From positions 1-19,643 of the forward strand of contig DLEF01000047.1 in the NCBI GenBank assembly GCA_002481545.1: a DNA stretch of 19,643 nucleotides, read 5' to 3'. Source of the stretch: Cyanobacteria bacterium UBA7753 (GTDB lineage: Bacteria; Cyanobacteriota; Vampirovibrionia; Gastranaerophilales; Gastranaerophilaceae). Of this stretch, positions 6,294 to 14,654 are shown piece after piece (position 1 is the first letter of the stretch; each line of letters starts with the position of its first letter). Position numbers and translations under genes: made by a program. The notes under the pieces are model-generated. The model saw only the letters and a program-made list of their open reading frames with translations. It did no database searches and was not told the origin of the DNA.

Positions 6294-7643
6294 TTAGTTT
6301 CCGAGAATAATCGTAAAGTCGCTGTTCCCGACACAATAGTATCTCATAGGATCATAAACATACTGTGTCTTAGCAAGTGAAGGAACTTTTTCTTTCAGAT
6401 ATTTATAGAAACTGTTTGAAACATTGTTATTATGTGCGTGGAACTGCGTATGCGGTAATCCTTTAATTTGCATCATATTAACCGTATAGCCCAAACCGTT
6501 CAATTGAGACTTCAATGCTGTAGCTTTCTCTGCCTGTGCAGGAGTATACAAGATACCGCCTACGAGTTGAGCACTTGTATCTGCAGGAGCCTCTTCTCTG
6601 TAAATAAGTCTGTTTACAACATCCTGTACCTTATCGGGATCAAGTATCCAATAACTGATACCGCCTCTGGTATTAGGAGCTCCCGGGAGCATTGCAATCT
6701 GAATATTGCTTTCGTCAAATCCTTTCGCCATAGCAGCGAATTGGGTTAACTCATAAACCGACATATCTGTCTTTACATATTTCTTTGATATACCTACGAT
6801 TTCAGGGATTTTTGTGATGACTTTAGGATTTTGCAATCTCTGTAAAAATCCTCTCAAGAACCATTGTTGTCTTTGAGTTCTGCCGATATCACCCAATGCA
6901 TCATGTCTGAATCTTAAATACCCGATTGCCTCGTCTCCCGTAAGGGTATGATTACCTTTAGTCAAGTGAATATGGAGTTTCCCTGACCAGTCATCGTAGT
7001 TCATCTTACGTTCGACATATATCGGAATCCCGCCTAATGCATCAATGATAGCTTTTACACCGTCATCGTGGATACAAATATATTTATCAATATGTACGCC
7101 TAAAGTATCTTCTACCGTCTTTTTAGCCAAATCAATACCGCCGTATGCGTGAGCGGCGTTAATCTTATCAATACCGTGGTCGCCCGCGATATATACTTTA
7201 CTGTCACGCGGGATAGATATTGCGTTAACGGAACGAGTAGCAGGATCTATATTCATAAGGATAATCGTATCGGAGCGGGTACCTTTCCAAGGATCTGTTC
7301 TGTTTCCGTTAGAATCGACACCTAACAGAAGAATATTCTGTTGTCTGCCGAATATAGACCAGCCGTTTGACGAGCGGGTATGAGATTTTATAACCTCTCC
7401 TATCGCCAAAAGCTGTTTTGTTATGGCTGAATCTTCACCAAAAATACTTATTATAAGTTCATCATTCTGTACAAACCATAATCCGAAAACGAGTACGCAA
7501 CAAACTCCCAAAACAAAGGTCAATAACGACTTTGCAAAGTTTGAGGTATCTTCTCTTTCTTCTTTTATATGGTTTAGAAATTCCGTATAATCCTGTTCGT
7601 CCTGTGACGGTCTTCTATATCTATGATTTCTCATATTATTCAT
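6294..7643 (-). CDS. LytR-CpsA-Psr (LCP) family glycopolymer ligase with LytR_C-like domain
   Basis: Membrane-anchored LCP enzymes move polyprenyl-pyrophosphate-linked glycans onto cell-wall peptidoglycan on the outer face of the membrane. The 449-aa product has a cytoplasmic N-terminus (1-38), one TM helix (about 40-58), and an LCP domain (about 100-275). Key residues are visible: RSDT (123-126), SIPRDS with Arg146 and Asp147, DKINAAHAYGG (159-169), RFRHD (244-248) and the DIGRTQRQQ arginines (255, 258), which in the family bind the pyrophosphate. A second domain (about 358-398, VGGILYTPAQAEKATALKSQ) resembles LytR_C. A GGGAG lies 11 nt before ATG 7643; ATG 7634 is possible. The glycan acceptor and donor cannot be told from sequence. 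Confidence 0.93.
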   Translation of the reverse strand: MNNMRNHRYRRPSQDEQDYTEFLNHIKEEREDTSNFAKSLLTFVLGVCCVLVFGLWFVQNDELIISIFGEDSAITKQLLAIGEVIKSHTRSSNGWSIFGRQQNILLLGVDSNGNRTDPWKGTRSDTIILMNIDPATRSVNAISIPRDSKVYIAGDHGIDKINAAHAYGGIDLAKKTVEDTLGVHIDKYICIHDDGVKAIIDALGGIPIYVERKMNYDDWSGKLHIHLTKGNHTLTGDEAIGYLRFRHDALGDIGRTQRQQWFLRGFLQRLQNPKVITKIPEIVGISKKYVKTDMSVYELTQFAAMAKGFDESNIQIAMLPGAPNTRGGISYWILDPDKVQDVVNRLIYREEAPADTSAQLVGGILYTPAQAEKATALKSQLNGLGYTVNMMQIKGLPHTQFHAHNNNVSNSFYKYLKEKVPSLAKTQYVYDPMRYYCVGNSDFTIILGN

Positions 7644-7661
7644 AAAATCTCAATCTCCCAA

Positions 7662-7683
7662 GTGATATTCTACATAATATCAC
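7662..7683 (-). promoter_or_regulatory. Extended -10 of LCP gene inside a 22-bp inverted repeat
   Basis: GTGATATT (7662-7669) and AATATCAC (7676-7683) form a perfect 8-bp inverted repeat with a 6-bp centre. On the minus strand the upstream arm carries TGATATTAT, an extended -10 (hexamer 7679-7674), so the repeat covers the core promoter and the predicted start near 7667. That is the geometry of a repressor operator. A 5' UTR hairpin is a less likely reading, since transcription would begin inside it. Confidence 0.5.
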
Positions 7684-7767
7684 AAACAGACCGATAGGGG
7701 TAAATCTTTATTATTTGTAATGTATTGTTGTGAATTTTTGATAACGAATTTATCTTTATTGTGACTC

Positions 7768-9141
7768 TTAACCTGTAATATGGATAAGGTATGCGGTTGC
7801 GAAAGAGAAATAAATAAACAATCCGACAACATCGATTGTTGTTGCGATTACAGGGCCTGACGCGATAGCGGGATCAACTTTCATCTTTTTAAGTACGAAC
7901 GGAGTCAATGTACCGATTAAGGTTGCACAAGCCATATTGATAACCATGGAAACTCCGACTACAAGTCCTAATCCTATATGGTGCTGCCACCCCCAAGTTA
8001 CAAGGGTTACAAGTGTACCGAAGATTATACCTATTAAAAGCCCGATTGCGGATTCTCTCATAATATGGTGGAATGCGGTTTTCAATGTTACTTGTCCCGT
8101 TGATAAACCACGTACGATAAGGGTAATACTCTGTGTACCGATATTTCCGCCCAACCCTGTAAGCAGCGGCATAAATATCGCTATAATCGGTAACATTGTT
8201 AAGGTATGACTAAACCTGTTTGCAACGTTAACAGCGAAAAATTCACCTATCAAGGTTATGAAAAGCCAAGGCGTTCTTGCTTTTACGGCGTGGAAAATGT
8301 TACCCGTTAAGATATCGTCCTCATCTTCAACCATTTCGGTTGCGATACCTGATGATGTATAGATTTCGTCCGTTGTTTCTTCTTCGACAATGTCTTGAAC
8401 ATCATCCCACGTAACAATCCCTTTTAATCTGTTATACAAATCTACGACAGGTAATGCGCTGAATTGGTATTTCATAAATTCATCGGCAATATAATCCTGT
8501 CTGTCGTCAATATGGAGTTTTACAACATCTCGCGTCATAATATCCGTTATTTTACTTCTGATAGGAGAAGTTAAAAGTTTTCTTAAAGATGCAACGCCGA
8601 GCAAGTGTTCCTGTTTGTCGGTAACGTAGACATAGTATAAATCCATGTTGTCTTTTTGCGCCTTAGACCTGATTGTATCAAGCACGTCTTTTATATCGGA
8701 GTCGGCACTTACGGTAAGAACCATAGGGTTCATAATACCACCTGCGGACTCTTCGTTATATGTCATAAGTTCACGGACTTCGGAGGAGAATTTTCTCGGC
8801 AATTTATCAAGGTATGATTCGGACTCATCCTCTTCCATATCGCCCAAGACATCCGCAACCTCATCGTGAGGCATTTGCGCAATAAGTTTTGAGGCGTGTT
8901 CCTGATCTATTTCTCCGAGCAATTCCACCTGTAATTGCGGTGTCAAATACTCAAGCAGGTCGGCTGCTTTTTCTTCATTCAAAAGATTAAAGCATGATAA
9001 ACGCTCCGAAGGTGTCAGTTCGTTAAAAATATCCGCCAAATCCGCAGCGTGATATCCGTCGAGAACTTCTCTCAACTGTTTTGTGTTCTCGTCGTCTATT
9101 ATCTCGCGTATACGTTCTACTACACTTTCAACATTTATCAT
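7768..9141 (-). CDS. mgtE: Magnesium transporter MgtE
   Basis: Mg2+-gated Mg2+ channel of the inner membrane, 457 aa, the usual size. Layout matches the family: N-terminal superhelical MgtE_N domain (about 15-128), the conserved EESAGGIMNP (130-139), two CBS domains (about 140-197 and 200-262) that sense cytoplasmic Mg2+, a plug helix, then five predicted TM helices (about 290-455). The conserved pore segment PLLTGLGGNIGTQS (325-338) and DPAIASGPVIATTIDVVG (423-440) are intact; the latter holds the pore-lining aspartate. ATG 9141 lies 6 nt after a TATAAT, so no leader and no Mg2+ riboswitch is present; control is probably through the CBS gate. It precedes the LCP gene, which has its own promoter. 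Confidence 0.96.
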   Translation of the reverse strand: MINVESVVERIREIIDDENTKQLREVLDGYHAADLADIFNELTPSERLSCFNLLNEEKAADLLEYLTPQLQVELLGEIDQEHASKLIAQMPHDEVADVLGDMEEDESESYLDKLPRKFSSEVRELMTYNEESAGGIMNPMVLTVSADSDIKDVLDTIRSKAQKDNMDLYYVYVTDKQEHLLGVASLRKLLTSPIRSKITDIMTRDVVKLHIDDRQDYIADEFMKYQFSALPVVDLYNRLKGIVTWDDVQDIVEEETTDEIYTSSGIATEMVEDEDDILTGNIFHAVKARTPWLFITLIGEFFAVNVANRFSHTLTMLPIIAIFMPLLTGLGGNIGTQSITLIVRGLSTGQVTLKTAFHHIMRESAIGLLIGIIFGTLVTLVTWGWQHHIGLGLVVGVSMVINMACATLIGTLTPFVLKKMKVDPAIASGPVIATTIDVVGLFIYFSFATAYLIHITG

Positions 9142-9147
9142 ACCGCC

Positions 9148-9153
9148 ATTATA
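9148..9153 (-). promoter_or_regulatory. -10 box of mgtE, predicting a leaderless mRNA
   Basis: Minus-strand TATAAT (9153-9148) followed by six bases (GGCGGT) and ATG 9141. Transcription would start at or next to the ATG. A TTCTAA (9176-9171) 17 bp upstream is only a poor -35. Confidence 0.5.
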
Positions 9154-9186
9154 CTATAAACCCTTTACGATTAGAATATCAGGTTT

Positions 9187-9212
9187 GGAAAATTTTCGAG
9201 TCAGAATTTTCC
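9187..9212 (-). terminator. AT-rich stem-loop after the AsmA/TamB-like gene
   Basis: GGAAAATT (9187-9194) and AATTTTCC (9205-9212) form an 8-bp stem with a 10-nt loop, 15 bp past the stop of the giant gene and upstream of mgtE. There is no good T tract, so termination may be weak. Confidence 0.35.
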
Positions 9213-9227
9213 TAATAATATTTACCC

Positions 9228-12200
9228 CTAGTTTATCCAACGGAAGCTCTTGACGAAATCATCGCCGTTGATATCACCGAGGATTTTAACCATAAATTTT
9301 CTGGTGGCTTTGCTTGAGAATTCTATCCCCGGAATTTTGTTCAAATCGTTTAAGAACGGACTGTTGCTGTCTAAAGATATCCCCGGAATTTTGTTGAACA
9401 GTGTATTCAAAGAGATGTTTCCGACAGCACCGAGGATTGTGGAGGCTCTTCTGGACAATTGACCGAAGATATGCATATCGGCAATACTTGTATACAGGTT
9501 TATACTTCCTATCATGTAGAGATTTAAGTTTTTGCCTAAAGTATTTATTTCTATGGTTTTTGCGATACCGTCTTTAATGCGGATACGACCGTTTATGCTT
9601 GTAAATTCACCTGTTTTCATAGGTGTCATAATATCTAATATCCCGTTCATAGACAGACTCGTTATTCCGCCTTTGAGGAAGTTACCCGCTCTTAAAAGAT
9701 ACTCTAATGAACCCAGTTTCGGCATTCTGCCGTGTGCTACGTTGAATGTTCCCGAACCGTTCAAGGTCTTTATCGCGGTTTTTTCGTCATATGCGTTACA
9801 GCTCAAATCAATATGTCCCGTGAGGGATCCGAATATTTGGTTTTGGATATCAAACAAGGCATAAGAGAGGGTGTTCGCGTTTACGTCTTTTGCGTCCATT
9901 TCCATTTTCATATGGTTATTTAAAAGATTATATTCAGCCTCTCCGACTATGCGCCCGTTTGCCATATTGAATTTGAACGGATTTATTGACAATTTCATTT
10001 TGTTATTCAGTGAACAATCCGCCTCAAAGTTTGTCGCTTTTATGTTTTTAATTTTGACATTACCCGCTCTTATTTTCATGTTGTCAAAAAGAAGAGAGCG
10101 CATAATATTTGTGCCCATAGTCTCCGAGCTTGGAGCGATTGCGGAGTGTATACCTTTTAATTCAATTTGTTTCAGGTTGTTTGCCAGTCTGTTTATATCA
10201 AAATCGTTTATATAAATATCCGCTTTGTTGATTTTATAAGGAGGAGCAAGTTTATTTTTCATATCAGAGCTTATCATAATATAGTTGTCCAAGACCTTGC
10301 CTTTTACGACGGATTTTATATCCGACGGTTCAAAATCGACATTTATATCTTTGATGTTTGTGTTTAAATACGGCATGTTGATATTTACGGCGTGGAATTT
10401 CCCAAGAATTTTAGGATATCTTGAGTTTCCGTTTATCCTCAAATCGGAGGTAAATGTTCCGCTTTTTATGGTCGGTTTTTTGAATATTATATTGAAGAAA
10501 TCAGCGTTAGCCGAAGTATCTGTTTTTATGCATAAATCTTTAAACTCATAAATATTTCCGACAGGTTTAATCGCCCCTTTTACGGATAAAACAGGTACGA
10601 TATTAAGTCTGTTATTTTGGGATTTTATGAGTTTGTTGTATTTAAACCTGTTTAGTTTCAACAGCCCCGATGAGTCATAATCCGCGTCAATATAGACTGA
10701 ATTAGGATTGTTGATGTCGCCAAAGGTTGCTCCCATATAATAGATGTATGAGTCAGCCTCCATTTTTATATTAGATTTTATGTCGGCATGATTCAATGTC
10801 CCTTCGCAAATCGCAGACAAAAGGATATCACCGTTTATTTTTATAGGGTAAATATTAACCGCATTCCAATACTTATCAAACGTATGCTGAATAAGTTTTG
10901 AGTTAACATATACTTTATACTTAGGAGCTCTTAGTATATTACTTACATTTCCGTATATCATGACAGGCATGTCGTCAATGTGCCCTATCAATCTTTCTAT
11001 CTTTAAGGAATTATTCCGCATAGAGATTTGTCCGCCCGAGAACTTAAGAGGGAGAAATACTTTACGGTTTACCATATAGGTTAATTCCGTGTTGGTAAAA
11101 TAAATATTCCCGTTTAATCTGCTGTTTGAAGCTTTTGCGTTTATCGTTGTTCTGCCCGATTTAAACCTTACTCTGCCTAATTCTTTTTGGATATCTTTAG
11201 GCAATATTTCGGATTTTATAAGGTAATTTAATGCCGTCAAATCAAAGTTACGGCACATTATATTCCCGCTAAAATGCAAGTCGGAAATGTTAAAATCGGG
11301 TTTATCAATGTTTTTGATATTCGCTCTTATGTTTAGTCCGAACGGATTTTGTCTTACACGTCCTTTAAGATTATTTATTCTTATTTCCGCGTTCTTTAAA
11401 TTGATTTTTCCGGAGATAATTTTTACTTTTTTTACGGGATTACTGTTAGGCAAAATCTCGACATTGGCGTTGATTCCGCCGTAATCTATTTTGTTTATTT
11501 TACCTTTATATTTTGCATTTAATTTTACAAAAAGATTGTCCAAAAATTTCAAATTATCTTTGTCAAAATCGTTAACCAATAATCTCGGAGATACGATTTT
11601 TACATCAGCTTTGTCATCTTTGACTTTGCCTTCAATGTTTATAATTGAACTCTTGGAAATATGAGATTTTAAGTTAAAATCACAATCTTTTTTATCAAAA
11701 TTGATAATCCCGTATAATCCCCAAATGTTGATTTTATTCATATCGAAGGAATTGCCTTTGAGTTTAATAAATCCTTTAGGAATTACGTTTTCATTAATGC
11801 GCAAATCGTTTATGTCTATAAGGTGACCTGTGAGGTTCAGGAATAAATCTGATTTCCCTTTTATATTACTCATTTTAGGGACTATATCAGACATATCACT
11901 CAACATAGGAGATGTTGAAAGGGTTTTATATAAATCGCTTAGGTTCTGATTGTTTGCCGTAACATTGAAATCGAGGTCGCCGAGCAGTTTACAAGTTCCG
12001 TCAACGGTAGCTTTTTGACCGTGCAGAGTCCCCGTTCTGTTTATAAAATGCGCGTCTTGATTGTCAAAATGCAAATTGCCGTCAGCGTGTTCGAGAGTCA
12101 TATTACGTACGCCGTTGAATGACGCACCGGCATTCTTGAAATTAAAATCACCCCAAACATGCGGGTTACGTTTTGTACCGACTATTTTTAGGTTGGCGTT

Positions 12201-13613
12201 TCCGAGCCCGGTTATTTTCATAATCGGGACAGGTCCTAAGATAAACCTGAATATATCGTGTATCGGGTTTAGCGCAAATTCCGCGACCGCAAGGCTTACG
12301 GAATTTGTAGTTTTAACATTGAGGTTTGCAAACTTTTCCCCGTATACGGTTATGCTTCCGTCAACATCGACAACTTCTTTTCCGCCTGCGGGAACGTGGA
12401 CATCAAGTAAGAATTTTTTACCGATAAATTCAATATCGATTTTGGCACCCGCAGCGTTTGGAATAGGACGGATTAGTACTCCGTTTCTGATTTGTACTTT
12501 CCCAAAGATATCTGGTTCAGGGTATGCACCCTTAACCTTGAGGGAGCCTATTATATCACCGTAGAACGGATATTCCTTGAGTTTTGGGATATCAACATCC
12601 TCCGTAATAATCGGAGGCAAAAGCATTGCACCTGCTCTAACGTCTGATTTCGGCATATTTATTTCCAAATCAAAGTCAGGCTTTTTCGTCAGATAATTTT
12701 TTATTCTTCCGCTTACCGCGGTATGTACGTTTTTACCGTCAACGGTTGTATTTAGGATTTTGAGATTGTTTTTCCCGATACGATAGTGTGATTGTATATA
12801 GATTTTATCAGGGAAAACCATGTTTTTGTATTTGTCTTTAAACTTTATGTTTATTCCGCTCAAACTCGCATATAATTTGCGGTTATCGGAATGAATATTA
12901 ATCAGACCGTCCGTTGATACTATTTCATAATTAGGATATTCTTTCGTGAAATAGTCTACGAGTTTTGAAAACGGCGACAGTTTAAATTCGCAGATATCAA
13001 TATTAAATTTTGATTTTTTATAGTTCTTATTGTTTGGCAAATTAACATCAAAATACAGGCTGGAGGTGTTTTTCCCGTTTGAGAGTAAATCCGCGTTCAG
13101 ACTCAATACAACTCCTTTGCCGTGATTTATTGATTTATAGTAAATATCGTTTCCGCGGAAAGAATATTTTTCCTTATTTTGTGATAAATCAAGGTTAATT
13201 TTTCTGAATTTTACTCTGTTTACGGCAAATTTTGCATTAGTTTTAGGTATATCTATCGGGTATTGCCCGAGATAGAGTTTGTCCGAAAGCCTGAAATCCG
13301 CTTTTACGGTCTTACCTTCTACGCTGTTTAAGTGGATTTTCCCTATTAATAGAGGGAATAATCTCAAATTCATTTTTGGTGATTTTATATAGAGTGCAAC
13401 AGAGGAATCAGGGTTATAGAGCTTAATTTCATTTGCTCTAAAGCGAACGTTAGGGAGCAGACTCGTTGCTATACGCGGTCTTACAACCGTGATACAGTCG
13501 ATTTTTTTGCAGATATAATTGACAGTACAGCTTATTCCTATCGGCAAAACAAGGAGCCATACAAAATAAAAAATTGTTATTCCAAGTATATATTTTGAGT
13601 ACTTATTTTTCAT
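9228..13613 (-). CDS. Giant AsmA/TamB-like envelope protein
   Basis: 1461 aa, anchored by one N-terminal TM helix (about 8-30), the rest predicted as a long repetitive beta-rich region in the periplasm. Known relatives (TamB, AsmA, YhdP) form hydrophobic grooves thought to carry phospholipids from inner to outer membrane, or help outer-membrane protein assembly. Repeat units of the TamB style are visible, e.g. 355-382 (IGSLKVKGAYPEPDIFGKVQ...) and 468-497 (GLGNANLKIVGTKRNPHVWG...). About 1284-1400 resembles the AsmA-like C-terminal domain (GSGTFNVAHGRMPKLGSLEY). The end, KILGDINGDDFVKSFRWIN, is a typical AsmA-family terminus. Composition is Asn/Lys/Ile-rich. No TamA/Omp85 partner is in view. 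ATG 13613 lacks a Shine-Dalgarno site but lies about 32 nt after a predicted start point. The exact subfamily is uncertain. Confidence 0.8.
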   Translation of the reverse strand: MKNKYSKYILGITIFYFVWLLVLPIGISCTVNYICKKIDCITVVRPRIATSLLPNVRFRANEIKLYNPDSSVALYIKSPKMNLRLFPLLIGKIHLNSVEGKTVKADFRLSDKLYLGQYPIDIPKTNAKFAVNRVKFRKINLDLSQNKEKYSFRGNDIYYKSINHGKGVVLSLNADLLSNGKNTSSLYFDVNLPNNKNYKKSKFNIDICEFKLSPFSKLVDYFTKEYPNYEIVSTDGLINIHSDNRKLYASLSGINIKFKDKYKNMVFPDKIYIQSHYRIGKNNLKILNTTVDGKNVHTAVSGRIKNYLTKKPDFDLEINMPKSDVRAGAMLLPPIITEDVDIPKLKEYPFYGDIIGSLKVKGAYPEPDIFGKVQIRNGVLIRPIPNAAGAKIDIEFIGKKFLLDVHVPAGGKEVVDVDGSITVYGEKFANLNVKTTNSVSLAVAEFALNPIHDIFRFILGPVPIMKITGLGNANLKIVGTKRNPHVWGDFNFKNAGASFNGVRNMTLEHADGNLHFDNQDAHFINRTGTLHGQKATVDGTCKLLGDLDFNVTANNQNLSDLYKTLSTSPMLSDMSDIVPKMSNIKGKSDLFLNLTGHLIDINDLRINENVIPKGFIKLKGNSFDMNKINIWGLYGIINFDKKDCDFNLKSHISKSSIINIEGKVKDDKADVKIVSPRLLVNDFDKDNLKFLDNLFVKLNAKYKGKINKIDYGGINANVEILPNSNPVKKVKIISGKINLKNAEIRINNLKGRVRQNPFGLNIRANIKNIDKPDFNISDLHFSGNIMCRNFDLTALNYLIKSEILPKDIQKELGRVRFKSGRTTINAKASNSRLNGNIYFTNTELTYMVNRKVFLPLKFSGGQISMRNNSLKIERLIGHIDDMPVMIYGNVSNILRAPKYKVYVNSKLIQHTFDKYWNAVNIYPIKINGDILLSAICEGTLNHADIKSNIKMEADSYIYYMGATFGDINNPNSVYIDADYDSSGLLKLNRFKYNKLIKSQNNRLNIVPVLSVKGAIKPVGNIYEFKDLCIKTDTSANADFFNIIFKKPTIKSGTFTSDLRINGNSRYPKILGKFHAVNINMPYLNTNIKDINVDFEPSDIKSVVKGKVLDNYIMISSDMKNKLAPPYKINKADIYINDFDINRLANNLKQIELKGIHSAIAPSSETMGTNIMRSLLFDNMKIRAGNVKIKNIKATNFEADCSLNNKMKLSINPFKFNMANGRIVGEAEYNLLNNHMKMEMDAKDVNANTLSYALFDIQNQIFGSLTGHIDLSCNAYDEKTAIKTLNGSGTFNVAHGRMPKLGSLEYLLRAGNFLKGGITSLSMNGILDIMTPMKTGEFTSINGRIRIKDGIAKTIEINTLGKNLNLYMIGSINLYTSIADMHIFGQLSRRASTILGAVGNISLNTLFNKIPGISLDSNSPFLNDLNKIPGIEFSSKATRKFMVKILGDINGDDFVKSFRWIN

Positions 13614-13651
13614 GTTTTAAATCAGCCAAAACCGACTAACTCTATACGTTT

Positions 13652-13680
13652 ATTATACTTCCTTATGAGATATAAAACAA
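13652..13680 (-). promoter_or_regulatory. Promoter of the AsmA/TamB-like gene
   Basis: Minus-strand TTGTTT (13680-13675), 17-bp spacer, TATAAT (13657-13652). The predicted start near 13645 gives a leader of about 32 nt with no obvious ribosome-binding site. Confidence 0.6.
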
Positions 13681-13726
13681 TACAACACGAGACTATATCA
13701 TACACATGGGGTAATGCCGTTAAACG

Positions 13727-13758
13727 AAAAATCCCGCCTTATTTAAAGCGGGATTTTT
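13727..13758 (-). terminator. Strong terminator after the 138-aa gene (bidirectional)
   Basis: AAAAATCCCGC (13727-13737) pairs perfectly with GCGGGATTTTT (13748-13758), with a 10-nt loop and T/A tracts on both sides. It lies 22 bp past the minus-strand stop and separates that gene from the promoter of the giant gene. Confidence 0.9.
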
Positions 13759-13779
13759 TGAGAAAATTTTGTTGAAAGA

Positions 13780-14196
13780 TTACTTATCTTCATCTTTATC
13801 TTCGATGAGTTTATCGAGTTCGTCTTCTTCCTCTTCTTCTTCGTCTTTCTTAATTTCTTCGACAACCATTTTTGCCATCTCTACAGCTATGGCGCTACGG
13901 GTATCTTCAGGACAATTTTGCAACATACTTATTGCAGTACGCAAAGTTTCATCCAAATCGTACCAACGGTTTCTCTTTTGAGATGCCAAATCAATCTCGG
14001 TTGCGTTGATTATTTCCGAAACATCCTCATACTTTGATTCTTCAAGGTTATGTTCGGTTATAATCTTAATCAAATTAAGAGCAATCTTTATCTGAGTATC
14101 ATCTTTTGTTTCTTCCAATGTTTTCATTGCGGAAGACAAAACAGGATCTTTATCATACCAACGTCTTGCGTTATTTGTACCAAATTCTTCCTTCAT
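13780..14196 (-). CDS. Unrecognised 138-aa protein with two RWYD repeats and acidic tail
   Basis: I do not recognise the family. The protein contains two copies of one helical module exactly 65 residues apart: residues 12-45 (RWYDKDPVLSSAMKTLEETK...) and 77-110 (RWYDLDETLRTAISMLQNCP...). Shared pattern: RWYDxDxxL, Ala at +11, Leu at +15, a DT pair at +21/22 and IA at +26/27. The C-terminal tail (about 116-138) is almost all Glu/Asp/Lys and probably disordered. No signal peptide or TM helix, so cytoplasmic. AGGAG (14203-14207) sits 6 nt before the ATG, and the promoter is the best-matched on this strand, suggesting steady expression. The duplication hints at a small interaction or scaffold protein, but that is a guess. 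Confidence 0.85.
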   Translation of the reverse strand: MKEEFGTNNARRWYDKDPVLSSAMKTLEETKDDTQIKIALNLIKIITEHNLEESKYEDVSEIINATEIDLASQKRNRWYDLDETLRTAISMLQNCPEDTRSAIAVEMAKMVVEEIKKDEEEEEEDELDKLIEDKDEDK

Positions 14197-14234
14197 TTCT
14201 AACTCCTATAGGGTTGTAGCACTTTGCTATGCCT

Positions 14235-14263
14235 ATTATACAATAGTTTAATTGTTTTGTAAA
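14235..14263 (-). promoter_or_regulatory. Strong promoter of the 138-aa gene
   Basis: Minus-strand TTTACA (14263-14258), a 17-bp spacer, and perfect TATAAT (14240-14235) preceded by TG. Start point near 14228; leader of about 32 nt with AGGAG. It begins just past the stop (14268) of the shifted frame of the upstream gene. Confidence 0.8.
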
Positions 14264-14267
14264 ATAG

Positions 14268-14654
14268 TTAAATATCGTTAACTAACGAATTAAAACGCGG
14301 AGTATAATTCCAAGAATTGTTTCTCGGCTTTGTTTGGATATAACTGTTTATATTTTCATCCCCGTCGGTAACGGGAGCTATAACGGTTGTATAATGCTCT
14401 TCCTTCTTTTCCTGTTGGATTTGTTTGTTGCGTTTTTCAATATAGGCTTGTTTTACCTGCGTATATTTGCCGTTGATTTTGCCCGAAATCTTTTTACCGA
14501 TTGTCGGTTTATCGGCACTTGCCTGTTTTGTCGGTTCAGCCTTGCTCTTAGCTGTTTTTACGGTTGTTTGCTTTGCTTTTTGTTCCGTTATAACTGTCTT
14601 CTTTTCTTCTTTTATTTGTTTTATCTGTGGCTTTTCTTTAGCAACAGTTTCATG
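14268..14654 (-). pseudogene. Out-of-frame 3' part of the Lys-rich protein gene
   Basis: After the TGA at 14652-14650 the +1 frame, entered at CAT (14654-14652), is open for 128 codons to TAA at 14270-14268. It reads HETVAKEKPQIKQIKEEKK and onward, with the same Lys/Thr/Gln/Ala-rich composition as the upstream protein, and ends ...PRFNSLVNDI. HETV lines up with QETV of the preceding repeat (residues 475-478 of the upstream product). There is no ATG or ribosome-binding site near its start, so it is unlikely to be a separate gene. It ends just before the next gene's promoter, as a genuine 3' end would. Either a real frameshift or an assembly error is possible; full length would be near 655 aa. 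Confidence 0.75.

Noticed and set aside
9142..9227. Mg2+ riboswitch (M-box) or ykoK leader ahead of mgtE
   Set aside because: Only 86 bp separate mgtE from the upstream stop, with a TATAAT 6 nt from the ATG, so there is no room for a structured leader.
12061..12564. Plus-strand open frame of 167 codons inside the giant gene
   Set aside because: It is antisense to the AsmA/TamB-like gene, has no ribosome-binding site, and its Pro/Phe-rich product is what the opposite strand of this coding sequence would give.
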